From a bacterium (GTDB taxonomy: Bacteria; Bdellovibrionota; Bacteriovoracia; Bacteriovoracales; Bacteriovoracaceae), in assembly GCA_030425045.1 (NCBI GenBank), contig JAUHVL010000003.1:62001-126000 (forward strand): DNA of 64,000 nt, written 5' to 3'. Below are positions 16,493-26,147 of this stretch, piece by piece. Under the pieces are notes generated by a model. It saw nothing but the letters and a program-made list of their open reading frames with translations. It had not been told where the DNA came from and made no database searches. Numbering within the stretch: position 1 is the stretch's first letter; every line of letters starts with the position of its first letter. Position numbers and translations under genes: made by a program.

Positions 16493-17644
16493 CTATTTAA
16501 AAAATGGGATATGTCGTGACAAGATTTGATTTCTCCAACGATCAAGTTTCCCATTAACCTCTAGAAACTCATGATAACTGTCTTCTGAGTTTATCTTATT
16601 CATATAATTAATGATGGATTTTATTTGTGAATAGAGCTTGATTTTCTCATTATTAAAATTTGACTCTTTAATCCTTTCTTTGAGCCAGCGATTTATTTTC
16701 TTACTAACAATCTCTTTTTTTTCCGTTGGTAGAGAGGTTATAGAATAGTAGGGTGGTGAGTTCACAGGATAAAGAGAGATACGGCCTTCACTTGTGTTTA
16801 ATTCGTTTGTAAAACTATCGATAATCTCTGGTAGGTCAAATATATTTAAAATGGAAAGAGTTAATTGTATTTTTATTTTTAATGGAGTCTGTTTTAACTT
16901 TAGATAATTCTTTTTTACTTCTTTCCAGGAAGATTTATACCTTATGTACTCGAAAGTATCTTTTTTGTAGTGATCGATACTAACGAAAAGTTCAACACTT
17001 TTGAAACGTTCCCAAATAGGGAAGAAGGGAAGTAGCTTTTTGTAGTTAAAAGATAAACTTGTGAAATAGATGAGTGATTTCTCTTCAGGGTTTTGAATTT
17101 TTTGAAGATAGGGTAGGTGACTTTCATGTAAGAGCGGCTCTCCTCCATCAAAAATATAGGTTTCACAATGAGAAAGCTTCTGGAAGTTATCAGAGCTGTA
17201 GTTAAGAGGTGCTTCAATTCTTTTTAAGGCCACAGCTTCATTATTCCAGGTTGTACTATTTTCCGCAGTACACGTTCTACACGCCTGAGTGCAATAATTT
17301 GATTGTTTCAAGTGAATGATCTTTATTTCATCTAGTGAAATTTTTTCGTTTGAGTGAGAGAGGATCTGATTATAGCTATCAGAAAATTCTTCGTTATATG
17401 ATTGTCGGTGACTCTTTAACCCTGACTCTTCTTTTAGAAAGCAATTTTTACAAGCATCCGGCTTATGACCTTGAAGCATCTGCTTTCGAAGATCAGATAA
17501 ATGATGATGGTTTATGGTTTCACTATAGGTTGTAATCTCAACTTTTTCGAAATCTTGATTGATATGAGGGCATGGGGTGTACCAACTAAAGTGATCGGTT
17601 ATATTTACCCAAGGCATTACACAAAGACTATTTTTGTTATCCAT
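16493..17644 (-). CDS. radical SAM protein (SPASM/twitch type)
   Basis: This encodes about 383 residues. NSLCVMPW near the start and a PCPHIN/CKNCF cysteine set precede the radical SAM cluster motif NYCTQACRTC (Cys-x3-Cys-x2-Cys), followed by TYIFDGGEPLLHES, the GGEP-like SAM-binding segment. Such twitch/SPASM enzymes modify peptides or other small molecules. The frame is open to 17752; the start at 17644 is chosen because family members begin close to the C..PW motif, but no ribosome site is clear. The neighbouring oxygenase gene ends 2 bases away tail to tail. The substrate is unknown. Confidence 0.75.
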   Translation of the reverse strand: MDNKNSLCVMPWVNITDHFSWYTPCPHINQDFEKVEITTYSETINHHHLSDLRKQMLQGHKPDACKNCFLKEESGLKSHRQSYNEEFSDSYNQILSHSNEKISLDEIKIIHLKQSNYCTQACRTCTAENSTTWNNEAVALKRIEAPLNYSSDNFQKLSHCETYIFDGGEPLLHESHLPYLQKIQNPEEKSLIYFTSLSFNYKKLLPFFPIWERFKSVELFVSIDHYKKDTFEYIRYKSSWKEVKKNYLKLKQTPLKIKIQLTLSILNIFDLPEIIDSFTNELNTSEGRISLYPVNSPPYYSITSLPTEKKEIVSKKINRWLKERIKESNFNNEKIKLYSQIKSIINYMNKINSEDSYHEFLEVNGKLDRWRNQILSRHIPFFK

Positions 17645-17866
17645 GAAAAGCATTCTAGCTAAAGAAATTTGTTGAGCCAAATCCTGATGGCTGACAAAGA
17701 ATTTACATGAGATTGTTTCAACTGTGACAATAATGAGACTGGTTAAAGTCATAATATTGATAGATATTGTCCTGCTCTGAATAGAGCAAATATATTTGTG
17801 CTTATCCTGCAGAGCGCGAGCTTTTTGATACTTGTTTACTTTCCTGAGATTACTTAAAATCTCATT

Positions 17867-18637
17867 ATGTTTAAATTGCTCTTTCTTACATTTTTTCTAC
17901 CTACTGTCTTAAGTGCTGATGAATATAGATGTAAGCTGACTAGTAATAAAAATGATAAAAGTTTTAAGTTTCTTCCTTATTCTGAAACATCAAAGTTAAT
18001 TGAACTTGGAACAACAAAGTTAATCATGTGGAAAACCGATAAATCATTGAATATTAAACTTACGGGGGGAAGTTTTAAAGAGCCACTTTCTACTTATTAC
18101 TCACTTGAGCAATTAGAGCTTCGCTTAAAATATGGCAACTTTACAGAGTTACAATGTATAAAATTACTGAGTAAGAAGAATAAAGAAACTGTAGAAATTT
18201 CAAATGATGAGTTGTTGGGGGATAATGTAAAATTTAAGATTCTCGTTGATTTAGTATTTCCTTATGCTCAAAAAGAGGCCATCGATACAATGAGAGTACT
18301 GCACTTTCAAAATAAAAATATTTTTAAAAGTTCTCAACAGCTGCAACCAAAGACTTCATGGTGCTCTTTGCAAATACAAATTACGAGAGACGAAAATACC
18401 ACTATGAGAAAAAGGACTGAGTTAATTCCAGTTAGCTTTGATAAGTATAGCAATAATAGTCAGTTTAATAGTTTCAGCTACTCTTTTGTCGATTTCTCTG
18501 AAGGAAAGGTTAAGGGGGCCAAAACAAGGTTTAGGCCTTTCATGTTGACGTGTAACCTTCCTAAGGGAGAGGAGTTTAGTAAAAAGAGCTTTTATAAAAT
18601 TGTTGGAGATTTTATAGAAATCTTAAAACTTAAATAA
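17867..18637 (+). CDS. secreted protein, unknown
   Basis: This encodes 256 residues with a signal peptide (MFKLLFLTFFLPTVLSA) and a mature part with paired Cys residues near both ends (EYRCKLTS, LQCIKL, SWCSLQI, LTCNLP). That suggests a disulfide-bonded periplasmic or secreted protein. No Shine-Dalgarno sequence is visible; instead a small hairpin GAGATT/AATCTC lies at 17846-17863, three bases before the ATG. No family is recognised. Confidence 0.65.
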   Translation: MFKLLFLTFFLPTVLSADEYRCKLTSNKNDKSFKFLPYSETSKLIELGTTKLIMWKTDKSLNIKLTGGSFKEPLSTYYSLEQLELRLKYGNFTELQCIKLLSKKNKETVEISNDELLGDNVKFKILVDLVFPYAQKEAIDTMRVLHFQNKNIFKSSQQLQPKTSWCSLQIQITRDENTTMRKRTELIPVSFDKYSNNSQFNSFSYSFVDFSEGKVKGAKTRFRPFMLTCNLPKGEEFSKKSFYKIVGDFIEILKLK

Positions 18638-18712
18638 TACTTGAAAATTTAGGTGTTTAGAGTGTTGAGTTAGTATTTTTATTCGGTTCAAAAGAATGTA
18701 TAAATACTACCT

Positions 18713-19147
18713 ATGAAACTCGAAAAGGTATGGACCTCTCCTTCTTTTTTTGTATTGCTTTTGGCCATTGTGGGCCTACTTTCTCTAATTGGAAATCCTG
18801 TTGAATTTCATGATGAAAACTATTGGGATCATCACGGATTCTTTTTTCTCATAACTGTTACTTTTTTTCCTCGCCTAACTCTTCTCTTTTCTTCAGTCCC
18901 TTTTGGAGGACTTTTCTGGTGGATAGGTTTTTTCTTTGCCCCTCGTGTTTTAGTTGCCGTTTTAGCGACGATACATTTCTGGCATCAAAATCCACTTCTT
19001 GTTTTTATCTCCTGGGTTGTGGCCTTAAGTGGTGAGACCAGTGAGAAGAAAGTTATCACAACTCAATACACCACAAGGACTCGAACAGATAGAGTTGTAA
19101 TTGAGGATGATGGCGTTATCGAAGCCGATTATGAAGTTAAAAATTAA
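18713..19147 (+). CDS. small multi-pass membrane protein, unknown
   Basis: This encodes 144 residues with about four hydrophobic stretches (~13-31, ~44-62, ~63-83, ~84-105) rich in Phe and Trp. A charged cytosolic tail follows, with an RTRTDRVVIEDDGVIEADYE segment. No family is recognised. It is convergent with the GMC oxidoreductase gene. Confidence 0.55.
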   Translation: MKLEKVWTSPSFFVLLLAIVGLLSLIGNPVEFHDENYWDHHGFFFLITVTFFPRLTLLFSSVPFGGLFWWIGFFFAPRVLVAVLATIHFWHQNPLLVFISWVVALSGETSEKKVITTQYTTRTRTDRVVIEDDGVIEADYEVKN

Positions 19148-19157
19148 GTTAAATTTG

Positions 19158-20753
19158 TTACCTTTCGTTTTCTTGATTATTGTTAAGGTCAAACTCTGAA
19201 CCAATTCGATGAGCATTGGCCATAATGGTATATGTAATTGTCGATGAAGGGATATTGGGGAAAACTGAGGAGTCGATCGCATGTATTCTTTTTGATCCAT
19301 TTGGCCGCCCCCAAATATCACTTGAGAAAGCAGTACCTTGCTCATTTGTTGGAAATGTACCACCGATGTGTCGACCTTCTCCGGGGAGAGAAAGTTTTAG
19401 CATCGGCATAATAGGGATGAGTTTGGTATACTTCCAATGTTTTAATAATTGAAAAGTTAATTTTTTAAGCTTCTTAGTTACGACTTGTTTCTGAGATTTC
19501 TTTGCCTTTATTGATAGGCTGTCATCTTCAACAATACCGGTCATCTCCTGTGATTCGTTAGAGTGAATATACCCTTGAGCAATAACCAAATGTCGAAATA
19601 GAAAGCGAATAAATGGTGAGAAGAGAAAGAAAAGCTTCCCAAGCGTATTTTTGAGCGCTCTTAGGTAGAGATCATTATAGGTATATATTTGTAAATGGAC
19701 ATTCTCTTTAAAAACACGACCACTATTTAGCTCCATGAATACTTGGGATAGGGTGTGACTTCTTTCATTAAGGATGTTTTTACTACCATTAATTTGAAAA
19801 AAAGGTAGTAGAAAATGTTGGCTTTCAATGACAGAAAAAGACTTCTTTTGAAGGTTCAGAGAGTCAACCAGTATTTTAGTGGTATGAATGGCTCCGGCAC
19901 CAATGAAAACTCTTTGCCCTGTAAAGATATGATCTTCACCATTAACAAGAGTGTGAATTTCAACATTGTCTTCCGATTCAAAAACTTTCTTTACAAGAAC
20001 GTTTTTTATGTAAGTAAAGTTTTCGTCCTTTATGAGGTCATCTAAGACAAACGAAGAGTTAAAGATGAGTTCATAAGGGCAGCCATAAAGACAGAGGTTA
20101 CAATATTGGCATTCTGAATTTTCTTTATTCGTGTTGAGCGCAAGTCTTGCTTGTCCAAAGTAAACATGATGTTCTCGGAGAGCGTCTTCATTTTTTTTAA
20201 GAGTGCCTAGAAGTTTCTCTGCCTGTGAAGAGAGTCTTAAGGCGCCAGGGCTTTTTTGGTAAGTTTTAAATAATTCTGATAGCGAATCGTTCTCATTTCC
20301 CCCTGAAAGAGGAAGCCATTCCAAAATGAGTTTATAGTGTTTTTCAAGAGAGTCGTAGAAACTATGCCAGCTAGAGTCTAGCTCTGATTTTCTATAGGGA
20401 AGAAGTGTCGCTCCCCAGACATTACTTAACCCACCTTTGGCCAGCGAGGTTGTGATATTAACTTGTTCTAGCTTTTTTTGGGAAAATGAATGTGTATCGC
20501 GATAAGGAAAGTCAGAACCGTAAATAAGCTTTTTAGGGACTCCAGTGGTTTTTGCTTCCATTTGGCCAGTAATGGAGTCAATTTCTTCTTCTGACCAGTC
20601 TTCATATTTTTTTTTCTGTAAGGACTTTATGATATCGGTTTTATCTTGCTCAAGCTGCAAACCCATATCCAGTAGAGTTACCTTTTGCTTTCGTGCAAGT
20701 AACGCTTTTGCGCAGGCAATGCCAGCCGGACCTGACCCTACAATATAAATCAT
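19158..20753 (-). CDS. GMC-type FAD oxidoreductase with ferredoxin-like Cys cluster
   Basis: This encodes 531 residues. The FAD-binding Rossmann motif VGSGPAGIACAKAL is at 5-18. GAGAIHTTKI lies mid-protein, and the C-terminal GMC_oxred_C region holds a GGTFPTN segment, then DSSVFPNIPS and ANAHRIG. Unusually, residues 215-226 read CQYCNLCLYGCP, a Cys-x2-Cys-x2-Cys-x3-Cys-Pro pattern as in 4Fe-4S ferredoxins. Similar cysteine-rich GMC proteins occur near surface-glycan genes. It probably oxidises a sugar or alcohol group of a lipid-linked glycan; the substrate is unknown. It is at the edge of the glycan cluster and divergent from asnB. Confidence 0.75.
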   Translation of the reverse strand: MIYIVGSGPAGIACAKALLARKQKVTLLDMGLQLEQDKTDIIKSLQKKKYEDWSEEEIDSITGQMEAKTTGVPKKLIYGSDFPYRDTHSFSQKKLEQVNITTSLAKGGLSNVWGATLLPYRKSELDSSWHSFYDSLEKHYKLILEWLPLSGGNENDSLSELFKTYQKSPGALRLSSQAEKLLGTLKKNEDALREHHVYFGQARLALNTNKENSECQYCNLCLYGCPYELIFNSSFVLDDLIKDENFTYIKNVLVKKVFESEDNVEIHTLVNGEDHIFTGQRVFIGAGAIHTTKILVDSLNLQKKSFSVIESQHFLLPFFQINGSKNILNERSHTLSQVFMELNSGRVFKENVHLQIYTYNDLYLRALKNTLGKLFFLFSPFIRFLFRHLVIAQGYIHSNESQEMTGIVEDDSLSIKAKKSQKQVVTKKLKKLTFQLLKHWKYTKLIPIMPMLKLSLPGEGRHIGGTFPTNEQGTAFSSDIWGRPNGSKRIHAIDSSVFPNIPSSTITYTIMANAHRIGSEFDLNNNQENER

Positions 20754-20787
20754 TTCTTGAAAGTCCTTTTAAATTATCAAAGGTTAT

Positions 20788-20815
20788 CTGACATGCTACG
20801 GTTACATGATATAAA
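20788..20815 (+). promoter_or_regulatory. candidate sigma70-like promoter for asnB
   Basis: CTGACA (20788-20793), a 16-base spacer and TATAAA (20810-20815) lie about 40 bases ahead of the asparagine synthetase start, in the divergent gap. Assigned by pattern only. Confidence 0.4.
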
Positions 20816-20855
20816 AGAAAATTAATTTTTAGAATAATTAAATTGAGGAAATCCT

Positions 20856-22628
20856 ATGTGTGGTATTGCTGGAATTGCCTCCAGGACGGTGAGTTTAGAC
20901 AGAGCAGTGGTTGACTCAATGTGTGATTCATTGGATCACCGTGGTCCCGACTTTAAGCGCGTAGTCGATCTTTCTTCTGTGGTTCTGGGTCATACAAGAT
21001 TATCCATTATTGACCTTTCGGAAAAAGGAAGCCAGCCAATGGCCTCTCCCTGCGGGAACTACCACCTTACTTATAACGGAGAAATTTATAATTTTAGAGA
21101 AATAAAACAGGAGCTTTTAGACAAGGGTTATAGTTTTTCATCTGAGACAGACACAGAGGTTGTTCTCACTTCATTTATGGAGTGGGGTAAGGAATGCTTC
21201 AAAAGATTTAACGGGATGTTTGCTTTAGCAATCTATTCGAAAAGTGATTCAAAAATATTCTTTGCGAGAGATAGGCTTGGACAAAAGCCTCTTTATTATT
21301 ATTTGAACGATGGTTATATATCTTTTTCTTCTGAAATTCCCTCTCTACTTCAAGATCCTTTAGTAAACAGAGAGAAAAGTATTGCTGGGGTTAGTTGCTT
21401 CTTGGCGCTTGGTTATATCCTTGCTCCCTTAACTCAATATGAAGGTATCAAAAAGCTTGAGCCGGCAACAATCATGGAGCTTGATCTAAATGATTTTGAA
21501 ATAAAAAAAACACGCTATTGGAACTATTTAGATCACTTTAAAAAGAAAGATGACAGCTCTTTTGAAAAAATCAAAGGAAAAATTTTTGATAAACTAAGTG
21601 AAGCAGTAAGACTGCGACTTATCGCAGATGTTCCCGTGGGAGCATTTTTAAGTGGTGGGATCGACTCTTCATCTATTGTCGCTCTCATTAAAGAAAATAA
21701 AGTCACAGATTTACATACATTTTCTGCAGGCTTTAAATATGATTCTTATAATGAATTAAGCGAAGCTAAAGAGGCTTCGACTATTTTCGATACAATTCAT
21801 CATGAATGTATTGTAGATATTAAAAATGAAAAAGAGTTATTTGATTACGTGAATCGTTACGGAGAGCTCTTTGCTGATACATCTCTTGTTCCGATGGTTG
21901 AAGTATCCGCCTTGGCCTCAAAACATGTTAAGGTCGCTCTTTCTGGTGATGGTGCAGATGAGTTATTTGCCGGCTATATAACTTATAAAGCGAATATCTA
22001 TTATAAGATCGCTCAGCTGATTCCCCGTTTTATTCGACGTCTGCTGATTAAAATTCTTGGGTGGCTACCTGAACTTAGTTCTAAGAAGATTGGAACCATC
22101 TTCAAACTTTCACAGTTTCTGAAAGGGTCTTTACATAGTAGGGAGAGGGCCCATTATTCTTGGAGGCTTATTTTTGATCTCGAGGATAGAGTTAGAATTT
22201 TAGGTGAAGAAAATAGAGATATTATTGAGAAAACTGATCCTTTTTTTACGTTCAAGAAATATTTTGAACAAGCAAGTGATTTAGATTTTTTAGATCAATG
22301 TCTTTACGTTGACTCCATGACTTGGTTGCCTGATGATATTTTACAAAAATTAGATATTGCAACGATGGCCTCAAGTATTGAAGGCCGATCACCATATCTA
22401 GACGTTAATTTTGTTGAGTATGTGGCCTCAATTCCTTCCCGTTATAAGCTTAAAGGTCTTAAAACAAAGTTTATACTCAAAGATTGTCTTCGAAGAATTC
22501 TACCGGACTCAATTTTGTTTAGGAAAAAGTCGGGATTTAATGCTCCTGTTGGCAAGTGGATGAACAAAGGAGAGGGAAGTGAATTTGCACGATTTATTGA
22601 ACTTATCTACCGAAAAAAAGAAATCTAA
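20856..22628 (+). CDS. asnB: asparagine synthetase, glutamine-hydrolysing
   Basis: This encodes 590 residues. The N-terminal nucleophile Cys2 in MCGIAGIASR marks a class II glutamine amidotransferase, with YNGEIYNFREI and DTEVVL. The synthetase domain has the pyrophosphatase P-loop FLSGGIDSSSIVAL, ALSGDGADELFAGY, and IEGRSPYLD. It makes asparagine, or an amide on a sugar or peptide substrate, from aspartate, ATP and glutamine. AsnB/WbpS-like enzymes in glycan clusters amidate sugars, so a surface-polysaccharide role is as likely as amino-acid synthesis. Confidence 0.9.
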   Translation: MCGIAGIASRTVSLDRAVVDSMCDSLDHRGPDFKRVVDLSSVVLGHTRLSIIDLSEKGSQPMASPCGNYHLTYNGEIYNFREIKQELLDKGYSFSSETDTEVVLTSFMEWGKECFKRFNGMFALAIYSKSDSKIFFARDRLGQKPLYYYLNDGYISFSSEIPSLLQDPLVNREKSIAGVSCFLALGYILAPLTQYEGIKKLEPATIMELDLNDFEIKKTRYWNYLDHFKKKDDSSFEKIKGKIFDKLSEAVRLRLIADVPVGAFLSGGIDSSSIVALIKENKVTDLHTFSAGFKYDSYNELSEAKEASTIFDTIHHECIVDIKNEKELFDYVNRYGELFADTSLVPMVEVSALASKHVKVALSGDGADELFAGYITYKANIYYKIAQLIPRFIRRLLIKILGWLPELSSKKIGTIFKLSQFLKGSLHSRERAHYSWRLIFDLEDRVRILGEENRDIIEKTDPFFTFKKYFEQASDLDFLDQCLYVDSMTWLPDDILQKLDIATMASSIEGRSPYLDVNFVEYVASIPSRYKLKGLKTKFILKDCLRRILPDSILFRKKSGFNAPVGKWMNKGEGSEFARFIELIYRKKEI

Positions 22629-22644
22629 CTTTCGGTTGTCGCTC

Positions 22645-24210
22645 TTACATCATTTTATTTTCTAGAGATTTATCACCTATTTTATTTTGTGCCGTTCTGT
22701 AGGATGGAACATTAATTCTTGTATTTTCCCAGTCAAATTTTGGCCAGCGCTCTGAGGCGTAGTACTTAGCACCACTTTCTTGGTTGCTTACTGAGGGGGA
22801 AAAGAAAAATTTAATAAAGTAATAGAAGTCCCAAAAAAATTCTAACGTTCTGATACCGCGTATGAGTCTTCGAATAATAAAGCCGGGGTTTTGTAGAATA
22901 GCTTTTTTATAGGCTATGTTCATATGTTTTTGAACGACATCAAAGCTAAGGTTTGGGTGGGCAAAGAGCGGTTTTGAAGAATAGATAAAGTAGTCATCCC
23001 AGTTATAGGAGCGAATTAAATTTTTTCTCCTATTTTCGTTGAACATTTTAGTTCCAGGAAATCCGATCGCGAGACCGAACTTAAGCATGTCGAGAGGGAG
23101 TTTGCGAGCATAATTAATAGTGTCCATCATGCTCTCTTCTGTGTCAGGGGAGAGTCCGAGCATGAAAAAGCCATTGGCATCAATACCAGCTTTTCGTGCC
23201 ATCTTAACTGCTTCTATTCCTTGCTCAAGAGTTGCTTTACCACCCTTTCCAAACTCTTTAAGAACTCTTTCGTTACCAGTCTCAAAGCCGAAGGAGACTC
23301 TGTAGCATCCCGCTTTTCTCATGGTTTGAAAGAGAGTATCATCGGCAGATTCAACTCTAATTCCGTTGGTACAAGTCCATAGCATATCGACTTTGGTATC
23401 AATGATTGCGTTGGAAACATTAATTGCCCATTTATTGTCTGAAGTAAAAATATCATCTGCGAGAGCGAATTCTTTATAACCATATTTCTCTAGGAGCTTA
23501 ACTTCCTCGGCACATCTTTCGGGAGATTTCTTGCGGTAACCAAATGCCATAGTCATCTTGCTGGCACAAAAGTCACATTTATAAATACACCCTCTTGAAA
23601 ATTCGAGCATGGCCAAAGGTCTTCTCTTTGCAAGTAGGCGGCTAATTTTGTCTTTATAATATTCACTATCGTATAAGTGAAAAGCAGGCATGGGTAAATC
23701 ATCAAGGTTTTGGATGAATGGTCTAAAGCCAGTTTTTAAAATTTCACCTGTTTCTGTTCGGTAATAAATTCCTAAGATATCAGCAGGGTCTTTGTCGTTA
23801 AGAATATCAACAAAGGTAAATTCACCTTCTCCTACTACTACCATATCTAGCATTGATTCAACCATGCTTTCATAGGGCATAGATGTTACATGCGCTCCAC
23901 CTGCAATCACTTTGATATTAGGATATTGTTCTTTAATAAGAACACTCATATCTCGGATTTGATTCATAAGGGGAGTGGTGCCTGTTATACCAACCACGTC
24001 TGGTTTGAATTCTTCAACCCTATCAATAACATTTTGATAATTATATTGCTCGACGGACATATCTAGAATTTGGATTTCATGTCCTTCCTTTTCGGCCATA
24101 GCGGCAATTGAGAGTAAACCAACTGTAGGAAAAATAGGGTCTACAATTGCAGCTTTAGCTGAGCCATAGCTGTCTTGATAAGAAGGATTTATGAGAAGTG
24201 CTTTAGCCAT
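22645..24210 (-). CDS. B12-binding radical SAM protein
   Basis: This encodes 521 residues. Residues ~1-140 form a cobalamin-binding Rossmann-like domain (PTVGLLSIAAMAEKEGHEI, then DVVGITGTTP and VIAGGAHVT). The radical SAM cluster follows as RGCIYKCDFC (Cys208, Cys212, Cys215). GFETGNERVLKEFGKGG and GFFMLGLSPDTEESM are typical of B12-radical SAM methyltransferases or related enzymes. It overlaps the GT2 gene by 8 bases, so the two are co-translated. It probably methylates or rearranges a lipid or glycan substrate; the exact reaction is unknown. Confidence 0.88.
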   Translation of the reverse strand: MAKALLINPSYQDSYGSAKAAIVDPIFPTVGLLSIAAMAEKEGHEIQILDMSVEQYNYQNVIDRVEEFKPDVVGITGTTPLMNQIRDMSVLIKEQYPNIKVIAGGAHVTSMPYESMVESMLDMVVVGEGEFTFVDILNDKDPADILGIYYRTETGEILKTGFRPFIQNLDDLPMPAFHLYDSEYYKDKISRLLAKRRPLAMLEFSRGCIYKCDFCASKMTMAFGYRKKSPERCAEEVKLLEKYGYKEFALADDIFTSDNKWAINVSNAIIDTKVDMLWTCTNGIRVESADDTLFQTMRKAGCYRVSFGFETGNERVLKEFGKGGKATLEQGIEAVKMARKAGIDANGFFMLGLSPDTEESMMDTINYARKLPLDMLKFGLAIGFPGTKMFNENRRKNLIRSYNWDDYFIYSSKPLFAHPNLSFDVVQKHMNIAYKKAILQNPGFIIRRLIRGIRTLEFFWDFYYFIKFFFSPSVSNQESGAKYYASERWPKFDWENTRINVPSYRTAQNKIGDKSLENKMM

Positions 24211-25099
24211 TTCTTTGATTTACCTTTTTCGTTTGTTTGTAGATTTGTTTTAGCAGGTCAGTTGTTAAGCCGAGGCAGAAAATGGGAACAACCGTGCTGA
24301 TTAAAGCCGCACTTAAAAAGTATAAAGGCGAGCTATTGAATAAGATAAAATTTATAAGAGCAATAAGGATTGCAAAAAGTAATTGGAAGCCAGCAATGAG
24401 AAGAAAGAGTTTAGTCGGGTTGTAGTAGAGAATAGACTGGACAATGATTTGAGCAGCTCTAAGGGTATCCCTAAAATGATTAACCTTAGATTTCCCCTCT
24501 CTCGTCAAATAATTGATGGGAATATATTTCACATAATACATATTCAAAAAGAAGAAGAGAGTGATTGTCGTTGTAAAAGAAAAGCCCGTGCAAAAAGCAT
24601 CGCTAAATTGCATCACGACATCTTTTTTAAATATTCTTAGTCCAGAATTTACATCGGGAACTTTTCGACCAGTTGCGTACTCCACCAGAAAGTTAAACAT
24701 AGTCCTTGCTGGTTTTTTAAAAATTCCCCTTTTGTATTCCTTTCCTGTTCTTGCTCCGACAACCATGTCGTAGTCAGGGTAGTATTTGTAAAGCTCTTTA
24801 ATCATGTCTATGGGATAAGAGCCATCACTATCGGTAATAGCAATACAGTTAAACTTCGCTTTTACAATACCATCATGCAGAGATTGACCGTATCCCATAT
24901 TTTCAACGTGGTTGATTACGGTAAGCTTTTCGATTTCACTTTCTAGAGATTTAATGACATCGTAGCTAGAATCTGCCGAGCCATCATTAACTGCGATAAT
25001 TTCATAGTCTTCAAACGTAGAGAGTTCATTTTTAAGAGCGAGCAGTGTTTCCTTAATTGCATTTTCTTCATTGTAAATAGGAACAATCACGCTAATCAT
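24203..25099 (-). CDS. GT2 glycosyltransferase, polyprenyl-phosphate type
   Basis: This encodes 298 residues. The GT-A domain begins VIVPIYNEENAIKETL. The metal-binding ITDSDGSYP aspartates follow, and two transmembrane helices lie near the C-terminus (~225-250 and ~258-280), ending in a basic tail. This is the layout of dolichol-phosphate-mannose-synthase-like enzymes that load a sugar onto a lipid carrier at the cytosolic face of the membrane. Such products feed GT-C enzymes, and a GT-C-like protein is encoded at 26148-28505. Confidence 0.88.
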   Translation of the reverse strand: MISVIVPIYNEENAIKETLLALKNELSTFEDYEIIAVNDGSADSSYDVIKSLESEIEKLTVINHVENMGYGQSLHDGIVKAKFNCIAITDSDGSYPIDMIKELYKYYPDYDMVVGARTGKEYKRGIFKKPARTMFNFLVEYATGRKVPDVNSGLRIFKKDVVMQFSDAFCTGFSFTTTITLFFFLNMYYVKYIPINYLTREGKSKVNHFRDTLRAAQIIVQSILYYNPTKLFLLIAGFQLLFAILIALINFILFNSSPLYFLSAALISTVVPIFCLGLTTDLLKQIYKQTKKVNQRNG

Positions 25100-25287
25100 T
25101 AAAAATCTCTATGTTAAGGTTTGGGCCTTAATTTACAACATGGGGCTTTAGTTTGGCTAGCTTTCTAGTATTAAATGCTGTTTCGCGTCTCAGGCGTAAA
25201 GTGGCTTGGATTTTGGCTTTTCAACGTCCTTAACTAAATGGATAATGGGCCAGTCGTAATTGGCTAACCTATTAATATTGGAGAAAT

Positions 25288-26136
25288 ATGATTGCTATAA
25301 CTGGAGCAAATGGTTATGTCGGAAGTCTATTTGTTAATGGCTTGAGGTCTCGTGGATTCGAGGTTGTTACCCTCGGTCGAAGCTCGGTAGCTGACGTTGA
25401 AAATAGAGAGTTTAGTTTAGGGGGAGAAGTAAGCGATGATCTTTTTGAGAGCGTTGATTTGCTTATCCATTGTGCCTATGATTTCTCGCTTGCATCCTAT
25501 GATGAAATTAAAAAAATAAATATTGAAGGATCAAACTTTCTTATCGATAAGGCTATCAGTGCTGGCGTAAAAAAAATCATTTTTATTTCCTCAATGAGTG
25601 CATTTGATGGGTGTCGATCCCTCTATGGGCAGGCTAAGCTAGAAACAGAAAAACATATCAAGCAATATAATCCTGTCATTTTAAGACCTGGTCTTGTTTA
25701 TACCCCTAAAGCAAAAGGTATGGTTGGCTCTCTCACCAAGTTGGTGCAGATTAGTCCAATTCTTCCGTTGATCGGCTGGGGGGATCAACCACTCTTTCTC
25801 GCATCTGGGAACTCTCTTTCGATGCTTGTTTGTGATATTGCAAAAGACTACGATCGCTACAAGGGGCGAACTATTCTTGCCGCTAATCCAAAAGCTTATA
25901 GCTTTAAGAGAATTTTAGAGTTTTTAGCTTCTCTCCAAAACAAAAAGCTTTTTTTATTTCCTATGCCATCGATTCTACCATGGCTTGGTCTAAAACTATT
26001 GGAGCTGGTTGGGTTAAGAATTCGAATGAAGAGTGATGGAATAACCAGTCTTATTAATTTAGAAAAGTCTCCCGACTTTTCTCTACATCAAGAACTAGGA
26101 ATAAGCTTTGAAGACTTTAGCGAGTTTCAAGGTTAA
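25288..26136 (+). CDS. NAD-dependent epimerase/dehydratase
   Basis: This encodes 282 residues of the extended SDR family. ITGANGYVGSLFVNGL forms the nucleotide-binding turn, and IFISSMSAFDG with SLYGQAKLETEK gives the Ser/Tyr-x3-Lys catalytic set (YGQAK). The C-terminal half has a hydrophobic segment (FLFPMPSILPWLGLKLLEL) that may contact the membrane. It probably converts a nucleotide sugar or a lipid-linked sugar. It starts a plus-strand run of four genes and is 11 bases from the GT-C-like gene. Confidence 0.8.
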   Translation: MIAITGANGYVGSLFVNGLRSRGFEVVTLGRSSVADVENREFSLGGEVSDDLFESVDLLIHCAYDFSLASYDEIKKINIEGSNFLIDKAISAGVKKIIFISSMSAFDGCRSLYGQAKLETEKHIKQYNPVILRPGLVYTPKAKGMVGSLTKLVQISPILPLIGWGDQPLFLASGNSLSMLVCDIAKDYDRYKGRTILAANPKAYSFKRILEFLASLQNKKLFLFPMPSILPWLGLKLLELVGLRIRMKSDGITSLINLEKSPDFSLHQELGISFEDFSEFQG

Positions 26137-26147
26137 ATGAGGGGTTA

